From: Isoetes taiwanensis
Taxonomy: Eukaryota; Streptophyta; Lycopodiopsida; Isoetales; Isoetaceae
NCBI GenBank assembly: GCA_021234155.1
Contig: JAJEKV010000013.1
Location: forward strand, 13,183,877-13,247,876
Direction: 5' to 3'
DNA: 64,000 bases
The notes under the pieces were generated by a model. It was given only the letters and a program-made list of their open reading frames with translations, ran no database searches and was not told the origin of the DNA. This document shows, piece after piece, positions 30,960 through 42,154 of this stretch (the stretch's first letter is position 1; the number at the start of each line of letters is the position of its first letter). Made by a program: the position numbers and the translations under genes.

Positions 30960-32325
30960 CCTTTTGCAACGACATCTCGATGCCCTGGACACATTTTGTC
31001 AAGCGACTGATATGCGCGTCAACTTGGCCAAGACTAAGGTGGTTTTCATATCATCTTCACGACAGCCGAGGATCCCCTCCTTCCGTTACCGAGGGCAGAA
31101 TGTGGAAGTAGCATCCACATACAAATATTTGGGAGTGGAGTTTCCGTCTACTATGCACCGGGACACATCCATACGGGCCACGAAGTTACGGGTGGGTCGA
31201 AAGCACTATATGCAATGCAAAACAATAGTCATAGAGCGGAGTTGTATGATTGGACCCATCACACACCTGCTCAAAGTCTTAGTGGAGCCCTGGCCCTTTA
31301 TACGGGTTGAAGTATGGGGCCCAAAGAGTATCCCTCGCTACTTGGAATGACTTGGAGCAGGTGCGTAAAGCCTCTTGGCACGAAAGCACTAGGGGTGAAG
31401 TCCACAGTCCCATATCAAATTCTACCGCAGAAATGTGATTCTTGCCTCTTTCGTGAGGGCGCCCTTGATCGCCACATTGTCTATTTTCGAAGGTGGTCAA
31501 CATGGACGCATGCTCGCCTCCCAAAACTAGCTTATATCATGGCAATGGGGCCACAACGCCAAGGCCCGGCTGAGGGAAAAAGAGAGCTCAATGGATGGCT
31601 AGATGGAATGTGCGTGAGCACAGGTGCATACATGTGCAAACAGAGGCGATCGCCATAGCTTTGAGGTAATATCTTGACGCTTGCTTCATCAGCAAAGCTT
31701 TGGGATGCCCGGCCCTTGAGCAGTGTCAAGACGGACACACTACCGGCGCCACATAAATCCCACATTGGAGCGAGGCCCACAATGCTACCCGCGCGCACCC
31801 ACTTGCCCATGAAAAGCGCGGACTCATTGCCTCCATTCGCACGGGGGCACATCATCTTCGAATTGAGACAGTGAGATGGATTGGTGAGCCACGTCGGGAC
31901 AGGCTCGCCAATGCCGCCAAATGGGGAGTCATTGAGGATGAATCTCATACCCTTCAAAGTTGCCCAAAGATATGATCAAAACCGGACGGACGCTATCTTT
32001 GAGTTGGTCGCCCCCGCCAGCCACTACATGTGACATTGAGCACGGCATCCGTCACGGATGCTAGGATCATACCCGAGGAGGTCATGGACATGCGAGATCA
32101 GCTATGTCCTGCGCACGACGCTGACATGTACATACACATTTATTTCATGATGATGTATACTTATGCACGGTTTGACAAGATTCTTATTACGCCACGGTTT
32201 TTCCTCGAAACCCTTCGGGCGGGGTTTTAACCCGGACAAGAATAAGTTTGTCGCTCCTTTGGGTCCCATAGTCGATTGGTCTCGGTGGGACGATAAAAAA
32301 ACTATTCTATTCTATTCTATTCTTT
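30960..32325 (+). pseudogene. LINE fragment 1: RT C-terminal part to 3' tail
   Basis: LQRHLDALDTFCQATDMRVN and LAKTKVVFIS (30964 on) are the typical end of a non-LTR RT palm, with YKYLGVEF following. Farther on, HHLRIETVRW and VIEDESHTLQSCP match the zinc-finger-like C-terminus. The 3' end carries GGGTCCCATAGTCGATTGG and GACGATAAAAAAAC, then a (TATTC)n tail at 32301-32322. Multiple frameshifts. Confidence 0.8.
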
Positions 32326-32499
32326 TGAAGGACATAAGCCATTTTATTCATCATCAATATATGTGAACCACAAGAAGCCAATCTAGAGCAGCTATTGAAT
32401 CTTAATCAAATTTAAATAATTGAAAAACTAAGTTTTTGCTTCGAAAAATTTTTGTGTGATGTATTTTGGTTGAAAATGAGATACAACCGGTGGCAACTA

Positions 32500-33190
32500 G
32501 AATAGAATAGAATAGAATAGAATAGATTTTTTAACGTCCACGGAGACCAATAGGTCATGGGACCCATACGATGGGCTAGTACAATCATTACTACTAGGAT
32601 TAAAAAACCCCTGCCTCGAAAGGTTTTCAAGGGAAAAACCTTTGCAGTAATGATGATACTAGACAAGCGGAGATAATGACTACTGAGGGCTCAGTAATTG
32701 CAGACGTTTATCTAGAACCTCAAGTATGTATAATGCCAAGTCATGCACAGATGGTGCTCTGAGAAGTTGTGGAAGCGTGGAATGGAATGCTAAGGTCAAA
32801 AAATGATTCCGGACTATCTCAAAAGCAGGGCAACTCAGAAGAGTATGGCTTTCATCTTCAATAACCTGTAACTGGCAACATGCACATAGTCTCGCTTCTC
32901 GCGGCAATTGCGGCCGCTCCCATCTACCCGTCTCAATCCGTAGGCTGTGGGACCCCGTATGCGAAATTGATGCAATAGCTACAAGCTTGTTCCCTCGGAC
33001 AATGAAGCAAGCAAATAAGCTTGGGGCCCCGTGCCAAGGTGGGATTTATGCGTGCATGATAATGACCAGTTTTCACTTGGGCCAAAGTAACTGCGTCCCA
33101 TATCTTTTGAGAAAAACGACCATTGAGATATTGTTGCAAAAGCTCAGGATCAGAACTGACAAGCATCAGGCAGTGCTCTGGTTGCACAGC
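32500..33190 (-). pseudogene. LINE fragment 2: C-terminal domain and 3' tail, opposite orientation
   Basis: The minus strand encodes REARLCACCQ, VIEDESHTLLSCPAFEIV (32907-32680), the zinc-binding C-terminal region of the same LINE family as fragment 1, then a stop, a 3' UTR with GGAGACCAATAGG on the plus strand, and the tail read as (AATAG)n at 32502-32526. The two LINE tails face each other across about 180 bp. Confidence 0.8.
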
Positions 33191-33341
33191 CCAACGGGCA
33201 AACCATGTAGTGCAATGCTAATAATGAAAGGTATAAATATCTCATATGGTACTTGGTTAAAGTGTCAAACATGAGACTGAACATGAAAAACCACATGGAA
33301 AAAAGATGGAACTTGCTGATCTAGCCAATAGACCATCTCCC

Positions 33342-33474
33342 TTTCCTCTCTTTTTTTCTTTTCCCTTTCACCCTCCATTTTCCTTTCTTTTTTTCCCTTT
33401 CCATCTTTCTCCCTCCCCTTTCTCTTCCCTTTCTCTTTTCCTGTTCTCCTTTTCCCTTTCTCCATTCACTCTTT
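33342..33474. repeat. Polypyrimidine/polypurine tract
   Basis: About 130 bp almost wholly C/T on the plus strand. It could adopt triplex structure. ORFs across it on both strands are low-complexity artefacts. Confidence 0.75.
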
Positions 33475-33499
33475 TGAGTTTTGAATTGTGTGAATCTAG

Positions 33500-34041
33500 G
33501 CCGAAGCAACGGTCAAGATAAAATTTTGAAGACACACACGTCTCATTTTTGTCGTTGGGTCGATCAAATCTTCATCGTCTAGATTAGGGCAAAATCCAAA
33601 TCTAAGACTCACGCTATTATTTATATGATATAAGATGCTTTGACCCAGTTTTGTCACGTGCTTGGTGTACAAAACTTGTACATTATGTCTTTCAAGGTAC
33701 TATACCTTTTATGTACTTTAGAGTTATTGTGTACTTTAGGTATATTTACCATGTGATGTTCTCTTTTATGTATAATACTTATATTATGTTAAGGATGGGA
33801 AAAATATAAAGTTCTTTATGTAAATTTTGCAATTTAAGGCTAGACGCTTTTAAGGAGTTCTGAGTTCCTATAAGATCTGAAGTATAAGAAGTTGTTTGGA
33901 TTGTCAAATTGGGATTTGCAACAAAAAACTTCATATAAATGGATATAAATTAGTATCAATGCAAAACAATATAAGCACAAAAAGCTTACCTACTCAATGG
34001 ATTTGATTGAATACTCCAAGAGCTGAAAAACACTGAGTTAT
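33500..34041. other. No gene seen
   Basis: AT-rich intergenic sequence without a recognisable repeat or ORF. Confidence 0.5.
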
Positions 34042-34125
34042 GAGGAGGTTAACCTCCTCTTAAGGGGGTTATGCAAAATAACCCTCGAGGCCGGCAGGCC
34101 GAGACGGTTATTTTTTATGACCCCC
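34042..34125. repeat. Nested palindrome / foldback
   Basis: A perfect 18-bp palindrome GAGGAGGTTAACCTCCTC (34042-34059) is followed by arms GGGGGTTATGCAAAATAACC (34064-34083) and GGTTATTTTTTATGACCCCC (34106-34125). It directly adjoins the MITE-like element at 34146. Confidence 0.8.
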
Positions 34126-34145
34126 GAGAGGAGGAGGTTGACCTC

Positions 34146-35001
34146 CCTTAACCACTAGCCCGAGCAAGTTTTACCAAGAAACTAAGATCAAATAGAAGTT
34201 ATAGCCCCAGCTTGGCCGAATTCGATCGAAAATTTGCTCGCTCTCTAGATTGGGCTCTTCAATTACAGTACCAGAGGCAGATTTTGTTGAGTCGTAACTC
34301 AAGCTGTAGCTTTTTTTTGCTATGACTCAAGCCCCTTTTGTCTCCAGGTACATTTTAGGACCCATTCTGTAGTTCGGAGTAAGAATGAAGAAAACTAAGA
34401 AAAAAATCCCATGGAGAGGACAATACTCAGCACCTTCAGTGTTCTCTGTGAAAACTCTTGGTGTAGGTCTGACCATAAACAGCAAAAAGGCTAAGCAGGC
34501 AAGACCAGATTCAAATCTAGCAAACCCTGAAGACTGAAACGAGAGCAAAATCTGCACTGAAAGAGCCTGATAAGAAAAAAACAGAGAGCTCTGCTGAAAG
34601 AAAAACCACTGCCCATTGAGGAATCAACTGCCTTGAAGAGACGACATCCCAGCAACCCAAATCGTGACCCTTTGAAGAAATCGGCTTCAAAACATCATAG
34701 CTTGAAGAAAATGTATAGCGGGAGCAGAATATTTCCATGGCTATGGTAGCGCAGAGTAGCCGGAACAAAGTATTTCCAACGGAACTACACAGTAATAATT
34801 TTCAGAAAGGTATATTCGAAAGATTATCTCAGTAATGCACAGCATATTCTTTGAAAAAGCATATTCCAAAGATTATTGCAGTAATCCATGGAATATTCTT
34901 GTGAAAAGGCATATTCCAGAGATTCTGTGATATAACCACAATGTGATCCGATAGTGGGGGATGGTTAGATCAATATAACTTGCAAGGGCTAGTGGTTAAG
35001 G
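34146..35001. mobile_element. MITE-like element with 25-bp terminal inverted repeats
   Basis: The left end CCTTAACCACTAGCCC... (34146-34170) and right end ...GGGCTAGTGGTTAAGG (34977-35001) match at 23 of 25 positions. Length 856 bp, no transposase ORF. An inner CACTA...TAGTG reading is possible, but the flanking 3-bp sequences do not match, so the superfamily is open. Confidence 0.65.
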
Positions 35002-36351
35002 ATTTTTAGGTCTTAAAACTGAAATTAGCATTGGGGGGCACAAAATTGACATGAGGTATGGTTTAAACCCTAATGTTTTTTTGACCCTACATTCTAGAGG
35101 TACAAGACGTACTGTACACTATCCAAGGTACTATACATACAAAATCATAGTGTACGCATACACAAACACACTGCTTTGACCATACAACCAACGAGCTAAT
35201 GTATGATTATTTTTTCTATTAGATCTCTTTTTATTTTTCTTTTAATATAACAATCTATTCAATTATAACAATCTATTCAATTGTTTAGGGGTATGATCTA
35301 TGGTTTTAGGTATGGTCATCCAAATCAAATCTGACTGGAAACCCATGTTATTGTGCTACATATTAGACACTTGTAGGCTAATGAAGAGCATTTGGTGGTT
35401 CATTAAAAGACGTTTAATTGTCCATTGAAGGGTATTTGTGGTCTATTGTGGTCAAAATAAGCATACAACTTAAAATCTTCATGGTAGACCTTCAATTTGT
35501 CAAAATGGTCAGTGTTTGGTGTTTGGTATCAGTTGAAAGCTAAACTCTCAAATTTCATATGTTGTATCGAAATAGGAGGGTTAAAAATATTAAAGCCATT
35601 ATAATAAAGTAATTGCACCTTAAGTGGGCGGTTGTAGGGCAATCTCCCCTAGAACATTTGTTGGCTTGTTAGTATCTGATTCCTTGACAAGGGTATGCAA
35701 TGTAAGATGAGAATCCTATAAAGCAGTGTCAATTCGTTCATTTATGTCTTATCTTATTTATCGGCTTGTGTCCTTGAAAGGATACTGCCAATGTAACACT
35801 AGGTTAAAACTATGGACTAACTAACTAATTAAATACATACACAATGAGCAAAGACGGTTTGACATGCTGGTACAAGTGTCAAGTAAACAGGATAGTAACG
35901 CTGAAAGTTCTTTATACAGTTTGCAGTATGAATACGCTTGCCGTATGTGGGGTTTATCTGGAAAAAAAAAAATGAATTATTAGGGTTTATCAGCTGGTAA
36001 GATATTGCTTGACTGAACAGGTTTTCCGGCACGAGGTTTATATGAATGTGTTAGCTGTGTGCAGAATCGAAACTCTGTGCTTTATCAAGAACCATGCTGA
36101 TAGTCGTGCTTCTAGCATCTCCGAGACAAGACTCTAGATTGAGGCTAAATTGGAAGTCAGATATAAGGAAACCCAAAAGGTAGTTGTGTCGTGATGCGGA
36201 TTCTCAGAAGGGGTATGTTGCCATCCTTTAATGAGTAATATCGCGAATACTAGCTTTGTTTGATTCATATCAGTGCAGTTAAAGCGTTCTATGCTTTATC
36301 CAGGTCTTTTGGCTTGAAACTAGGAATTTCAATCAAGAAACGTATCGAAGC
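35002..36351. other. Upstream region of the PPR gene
   Basis: AT-rich, no ORF of interest. A 17-bp tandem repeat (ATAACAATCTATTCAAT) lies near 35247-35282. The promoter of the PPR gene should lie here, but no single TATA box is convincing. Confidence 0.4.
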
Positions 36352-39300
36352 ATGCAAATGGTGAGGATCCTGCAGTACAGTATGAGAAAAAGATGGAAAG
36401 CAGGATCATCCAAGAGGTTATTTTTCCTAGAAACAATTAGTATTTTGGAAGGCAGGCACAAAGCCCTTGCCGTGAATGTTCATAGAAGCATTTGTGTCTG
36501 CAGATCATTTATTTCCAGCTCAACCTGTAATTTTAGCACCTCATGTAGTGATACAAATGCACCTGGAGTGACAAATCAGGGATCCAACGTTCAGGATCAG
36601 CTTGCTACTAATTCAGTTAGCAACGAAGCTATTATTGATGACATCTTATCCATTGTTCGGAAATCGTCTGATATGAATAGTTTGACAGACTTGAAAATAC
36701 AGGATAAACTGCAACCGTATCAAGTGGTTCTAGTATTACAGCATCTTGAAAGTGCTAGTCAGGCCATGTTGTTCTTCAAATGGGTTGAGCAGCAAAATGG
36801 CTTTCAGCATACCACTGCAACTTACAATGCACTACTAGGCCTTCTTGGGAAAGCCAAGGAATTAACTGCATTAACCAAAGCACTGTTTGAAATGCAAGCA
36901 AAAGGCTGCAAGTCCAATGTTGATACCCATACAATAGTAATAAAGGCTTATTGCTGGTCAGACAAAATAGAAGATGCATTTGATACCCTGAAGAAGGTTG
37001 AAGATTTTAGGGATAAGACAGAGGCTGCTTTCTATAACCATATGCTTCAGCTGCTATTGAGATCTAATGCAGATGATGCAGCATATAAAGTATATGAGTG
37101 GATGTCGAAATCTGCTTTAGTTCCAGATGAATTGATGTACAAATTGCTTATTGTCTCCCTTGCCAAGGCAGGTAAAACTTCAGCAGTCCATGATATGTTA
37201 GTGGATTTGTCAAGAAAATGTACTCTTGACACTAATATATACACTTCTATCATAGATGCACTTTGTAGAGTAGGTAAAATCAGCTATGCTGACCAGATCT
37301 TTGAGCAGATGAAGAACAGTGCGATTCCGCCTGATCAATTGACGTATAACACCCTTTTGAAAGGTCTCTGCAGAGCTGGCCTCATGGAGAGAAGTGGGGT
37401 GATTATCGAAGAAATGTTTCAGGATGGCTATAAACCTGATTCGGCAGCATGTAATGCAGTTCTAAGAGGCCTATGTAAGTCTAGATGCATTGGTCAAACA
37501 GAGAAGCTCTTTGAGAAACTGAAAGAGAACCAGTGTGACCTTGACTTAACAACATATAACATTATTATTGACAGTTTATGTAAAGCTGGAAAGATGGACG
37601 TGGCAAAAGAGATTTTTCAAGAAATCAGTAAGAAAGGCTTAAAGCCTAATGTTGTTACTTACACAATTATTATCAATAGACTCTGTCTTGGAGCCCATAT
37701 AGATGAAGCTAAATGTCTGTACGATGAGATGCTTGAATATGGATGCCTTCCTGATACTGTGACATTTAATGTTCTTATGCGTGGGTTGTGCAAAGTAAAC
37801 AGAATGGCCGAAGCTAAAGATATTTTATCGCAGATGAAAGGAAAAAAATATACGCCAGCACTCTCCAGCTATCACATTGTCATTGAGGGTTATGTGAAGG
37901 CAGGTAAGCTTGATGATGCCTGTACTGTTCTTGCTGAAATGGAAAGAGAAGGTTACCTTCCAGATGCTTCCATATATGGGATTATTATTTTTGGTCTTTG
38001 CAAGGCAAAAAGAGTCGAAGAAGCCAATAAAATCTTTGAAAAGTTGGTAAACTCTGGCCGCACACCAGATGCAGTGACATGCAGTGCACTTTTGCAGGGA
38101 CTTTGCAACATAAACGACATAATTGAGACAAACCGGCGATTAGAGCAGATATTAAAGATGGGGTGTCGGCTTGACAATGGGAGCTTCAATGCACTTATCC
38201 ATAGCTGCTGCAAGCTTTCTAGGATAGATGCAGCAGAAAAGTTTTTCAACAAAATGAAATCAGTTGGTTGCAAGCCTGATGTTGTGACGTTCAACACACT
38301 GGCCAATGGCTATTGCAAGGCCGGTAGAGTGGATGATGCTTTCAAACTATTTGAAGAGATGAAAAGCATAGGGCTTAAGCCATCGGTCATCACATATAGC
38401 ACACTTATTGGTGGGTTTTGCAAAGCTCCTAATCTGGACATGGCCACTTCAGTTTTTAAGGAAATGATAGCGGCCGGTTGTTCTCCTAATGTTATTACAT
38501 ACAGTATTCTTATTGATGGCCTTTGTAAAGTGGGACAAATAAATGAAGCGAATGCATTATTCAAAGACATGATTGCGAATGGGATCAATCCTGATGTCAT
38601 TTGCTACAGCACCCTTATAGCAGGATTATCTAAGGTAGGCAGAATGGAAGAGGCAATAAAAACCTTTGATATTATGATAGAAAGAGGTTGCCTTCCCAAC
38701 TCCTTCACATATAATTCATTGATCCACGGGTTCTCTAAGTTGGGTAAGATGACAATGGCTGAAGATCTCTTTAGGCAGATGATGGTAGCAGGTCATCCAC
38801 CTGATGTCTACTCATTTCATGCTCTTACATCTGGTTTATGTAAGGCAAACAAAGTGGAAGAGGCTTTGAAGCTCTTCCAGGAGATGAAAGAAACTTCTAC
38901 ACCCCCTGATGGATTTATGTATGCAACCATGATTGAGGGCCTTTATAAGGCTGGTAAAATTGACGAGCCTTACAAGTTGTTTAAAGAAATGATTGAAGGC
39001 GGCAGTATCCCTGATGTTACTGTATATAACATTTTAATGAACGGTCTTTGCAAATCAGGTAAGCTGGATGATGCCAAAAAGTTACTAGAGACAATGACAG
39101 TTGCTGGTTGTTTACCAAACACGATTTCATACAGCACTTTAATTTCTGGGCTCAGTCAACATGGCAGAAAAGATGAGGCCCTTAAATATTTTAGGGAAAG
39201 CAAGGAAATGGGCATTGGTGCAGATGCTTTTACTTATACTACTGTTATTGACATCTTTTTTAAAATTGGGCAGGTGGAAGAAGCCATGAACCATTACCGG

Positions 39301-39627
39301 GAGATGGCCAGTTTAGGACTGAGCTTGGATATTGTGACATACACAACACTTGCTAATGGTTTTTGTCAAGTTGGAAGGACTGAAGATTCTCTCAAGCTGC
39401 TGGATCAAATGATTCAGAATAAGGATATTGCTGATAGTGTAGCCTACAGCACTTTGATCAGTGCTTTTGCCAAGGCTGGCAAGGCAGATGATGCATATAG
39501 GCTTTTCAATACTATGATTGAGAAAAAATGCCTTCCTGATGTCATTACCTATAATGCCCTTATTGACAGTATTGTCAAAGTAGGAAAGCATTATGAGCAC
39601 ATGGAAAGCATGAAGATCACACTGTAG
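36352..39627 (+). CDS. P-class pentatricopeptide repeat protein, about 27 repeats, probably organellar
   Basis: Intact, intronless, 1,091 codons. The N-terminus (MQMVRILQYSMRKRWKAGSS) is Arg/Lys/Ser-rich without acidic residues, as in mitochondrial or plastid transit peptides. From about residue 155 nearly uninterrupted 35-residue repeats follow, for example TYNTLLKGLCRAG, TYNIIIDSLCKAGKMDVA and TYSILIDGLCKVG, to residue 1,070. There are no E, DYW or SMR domains, so it belongs to the P class, whose members bind organellar RNA to stabilise, process or activate translation of specific transcripts. Code residues (fifth and last) suggest bases, in order: motifs 5-9 G U U C G; 13-19 G U C A G A U; 22-26 C G G G G. 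Orthology is not assigned. A partial copy of the 3' end lies just downstream. Confidence 0.95.
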   Translation: MQMVRILQYSMRKRWKAGSSKRLFFLETISILEGRHKALAVNVHRSICVCRSFISSSTCNFSTSCSDTNAPGVTNQGSNVQDQLATNSVSNEAIIDDILSIVRKSSDMNSLTDLKIQDKLQPYQVVLVLQHLESASQAMLFFKWVEQQNGFQHTTATYNALLGLLGKAKELTALTKALFEMQAKGCKSNVDTHTIVIKAYCWSDKIEDAFDTLKKVEDFRDKTEAAFYNHMLQLLLRSNADDAAYKVYEWMSKSALVPDELMYKLLIVSLAKAGKTSAVHDMLVDLSRKCTLDTNIYTSIIDALCRVGKISYADQIFEQMKNSAIPPDQLTYNTLLKGLCRAGLMERSGVIIEEMFQDGYKPDSAACNAVLRGLCKSRCIGQTEKLFEKLKENQCDLDLTTYNIIIDSLCKAGKMDVAKEIFQEISKKGLKPNVVTYTIIINRLCLGAHIDEAKCLYDEMLEYGCLPDTVTFNVLMRGLCKVNRMAEAKDILSQMKGKKYTPALSSYHIVIEGYVKAGKLDDACTVLAEMEREGYLPDASIYGIIIFGLCKAKRVEEANKIFEKLVNSGRTPDAVTCSALLQGLCNINDIIETNRRLEQILKMGCRLDNGSFNALIHSCCKLSRIDAAEKFFNKMKSVGCKPDVVTFNTLANGYCKAGRVDDAFKLFEEMKSIGLKPSVITYSTLIGGFCKAPNLDMATSVFKEMIAAGCSPNVITYSILIDGLCKVGQINEANALFKDMIANGINPDVICYSTLIAGLSKVGRMEEAIKTFDIMIERGCLPNSFTYNSLIHGFSKLGKMTMAEDLFRQMMVAGHPPDVYSFHALTSGLCKANKVEEALKLFQEMKETSTPPDGFMYATMIEGLYKAGKIDEPYKLFKEMIEGGSIPDVTVYNILMNGLCKSGKLDDAKKLLETMTVAGCLPNTISYSTLISGLSQHGRKDEALKYFRESKEMGIGADAFTYTTVIDIFFKIGQVEEAMNHYREMASLGLSLDIVTYTTLANGFCQVGRTEDSLKLLDQMIQNKDIADSVAYSTLISAFAKAGKADDAYRLFNTMIEKKCLPDVITYNALIDSIVKVGKHYEHMESMKITL

Positions 39628-39742
39628 GAATCAAACGAGGAGAACGAACTTAAGGTTGAGTAATTTGACTTGACAGTTTTCTCTGCTGAATTTCTAGCAG
39701 CATTTTCAATATGAGATTTTCTCTGGAAGAAATTACAACATT

Positions 39743-40150
39743 ACACAACACTTGATAATGGTTTTTGTCAAGTCGGAAGGACTGAAGATTCTCTTAAGCT
39801 CTTGGATCAGATGATTCAGAATAAGGGCATATGCTGATAGTGTTGCTTATAGCACTTTGATTAGTGCTTTTGCCAAGGTCGGCAAGGCAGATGATGCGTA
39901 TAGGCTTTTCAATACTATATTTGAGAAGGAATGCCTTCCTGATGTCATGACCTATAATGCCCTCGTTGACAGTATTGCCAAAGTAGGAAAGCATCATGAG
40001 CACAATGAACACATGAAGATCATACTTTAGGAGTCAAACGAGGAGAACAAACTTAGGGTTGAGTAATTTGACTAAACAGTTTTCTCTGCTGAATTTCTAG
40101 CAGCATTTTCAATATCAGATATTTTCTGGAAGAAACTACAACATTCTCAA
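39743..40150 (+). pseudogene. Tandem copy of the PPR gene 3' end and 3' UTR
   Basis: About 400 bp repeat the sequence from 39340 onward: TTTTTGTCAAGTCGGAAGGA, then the last PPR repeats with a 1-bp frame change near 39829, a stop equivalent to that of the gene, and the 3' UTR block TTTCTCTGCTGAATTTCTAG. It is a local duplication, not a separate gene. Confidence 0.88.
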
Positions 40151-41420
40151 GAGAGTTACAGGCTGCAAATGAGGGGAATGCGCCATGCAAATTAGTAAAA
40201 CCTTCTAGATCAATGATACAACTTGAGACTTCAGGCACTGAGCTACCATATCTCCAATAATAGTAGAAAGAGAACTTTTGAAATATTGCATTTTCTCACT
40301 TTTCAGATCATGCAGTAGACGCTATATATCCAACATCTCATGATATGCTGCCCAAATGATACGATAATATGAATTTTCCGAGGTATGTTTTGGACCATAT
40401 GACAATATGGAATCTTATGTAATGGCAATCCTATGACTTCAAGAACAAAGAACTCAATATTCTTAAATGGTTCTTCACGATCTCTAGATCTAGGTGGCTC
40501 TTCCACTCTAGAGGGTTAAAGTAAACAATTAAATTCATATTTATCACACAAAAATATTGGTGAGGAGTTACTTGTATTTAATAACCCGCATCTAAAGAAG
40601 GAAAATATGTTTTTGGGTTGTGACCGAAAGGCTCAGGATCATCTTACCCTGGATTGAGGGATCCCGGAGGTGTGATCCCCGAGGACGGCATCCCGGGAGG
40701 ACGTGTGATCCCGGAGGACGGGATCCCGCCGTTAACTGCACAGTTAAAGGCTACTGCGCAGTTCGTAGGCCATTTTTTGGCAAGATTTGGGCAGCGCCAT
40801 CGCTGCGGCGCTCGCCCTCCTTCCTCCTCTGCTGATACCTGATCCTATCCTCCCACTGATTCCGACCACCCTAGCACAGACGCTACCCGATTTGGAGGAG
40901 AATCGAGCAAGAAAAAGCCACACAAAAACTTCCCTGATTTTCCCTATAAGGGTTCAGTTTTTTGCGCAGTTACTGCGCAGTAAGGGGGATCTCGTCCTCC
41001 GGGATCACACGTCCTCCCGGGATGCCGTCCTCCGGGATCACACCTCCGAGATCCCTCAATCCAGGGTAAGATGATCCTGAGCCAGACCGAAAGGCATATC
41101 CTAGGGATGGTAGAGATGATAGTGATATCTAGATCTAGATGGCCATTCCACTCTAGAGGGTAGAAGTAAACTCTAGAGAGTAGAGTGGTTCCTTCTACTT
41201 CAATCAGTTCGAACAAGTGTGCTCCGAGTCCCTGGGGTCAAGAAGAGACGAATTAAATTCGTTTTTCTCACACAAAGATATGGTAAGCAGTTTCTTGTAT
41301 TTAATACATATCGACAAAAACAACCATCTCAAAATTTTCGCAAAAAGAACCCACATCTATAAATGAAAAATATGTTTCTCGGTGGTGCCCGAAAGGTATA
41401 TCCTAGGGATGGTAGTGAGG
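40151..41420. repeat. Duplicated non-coding segment, first copy split by a MITE
   Basis: The segment containing CTAGATCTAG, CCACTCTAGAGGGT, CTTGTATTTAATA and ACCGAAAGG...ATATCCTAGGGATGG occurs at about 40480-41122 (with the MITE inside) and again at 41123-41420. No ORF is credible. Confidence 0.7.
40630..41084. mobile_element. MITE with about 98-bp inverted arms and 8-bp target duplication (hAT-like)
   Basis: The left arm starts GGCTCAGGATCATCTTACCC (40630) and the right arm ends GGGTAAGATGATCCTGAGCC (41083); the arms pair over about 98 bp with only a few mismatches. GACCGAAA lies directly before the left end (40622-40629) and one base after the right end (41085-41092), an 8-bp duplication typical of hAT transposons. 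The uninterrupted target sequence is preserved in the second copy near 41386. No coding sequence; a transcript would form a long hairpin. Confidence 0.88.
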
Positions 41421-42154
41421 GAGTTGAAATATGTGCAGAATATTTGAAACAAATCGTTGAAATATGGGAACACGTACATTCGAAGGGTGCAATCATGTTT
41501 CTAGCTAAAAGCAAACTAAAATGTGCATTCATGGCTTTGTTTCTATTTTCAGTGTCAGTCGACTCATTGATCTGCCTATTCCAACACTTGATCCAGTCTC
41601 ATCGATCTGCCTATTCCAACACTTAATCCAGGCTCGCTTAAACGAGATCACTTCCTTGATCAAATCAGCTCAATCCCTTATCTAGCCTCAACACACCGCC
41701 CCTCAAGTTTATAGTGATCCAAAGGTTGAGATCAATTTCGGCCAGTGGTTTACTGGAGCCATAACACACTTCTACTTCATAAAACTCTAGAGTGTTATCA
41801 AATGGACGATCCAGATTGATTCGGATGATGATCTGATGGTCCAAAACTCTTGGGGCGGTGTGTTAAGGGTGATAACGCCCTCGCCCTCAGGTGTTACTTC
41901 CCAAGAAAAGGAAAAAAACTAGTCAAAAGCACGTTTGATTACTTTTTACAGAAATTACATGTTTGATTGCCTCTGTAATGTGAAGCTGCCTATATCAATG
42001 TTCACTTAAACATATGGAAACTTTTGAATTAAGCAGGAATAATACGTCTTTGAAACAGTATGTTGTTGAAAGAGTGGCAAGTACAAAATGCATTAGCTCA
42101 CATGTAGTAGAATGAAACTCCTATGATCTTGTTGATTTTGTAAAATATCGAATG
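41421..42154. other. Non-coding; inverted pair AACACACCGCCCC / GGGGCGGTGTGTT
   Basis: No gene. A 14-16-bp inverted pair lies at about 41689-41704 and 41853-41867. The 3' terminus of the Helitron may lie in or near this stretch but could not be identified. Confidence 0.4.

Noticed and set aside
33265-33521. ORFs on both strands at 33.3-33.5 kb
   Set aside because: They translate the polypyrimidine/polypurine tract and are low-complexity artefacts.
34151-34996. CACTA-type transposon ends
   Set aside because: CACTAG...CTAGTG is present, but the matching inverted repeat extends outside it and no 3-bp target duplication is seen.
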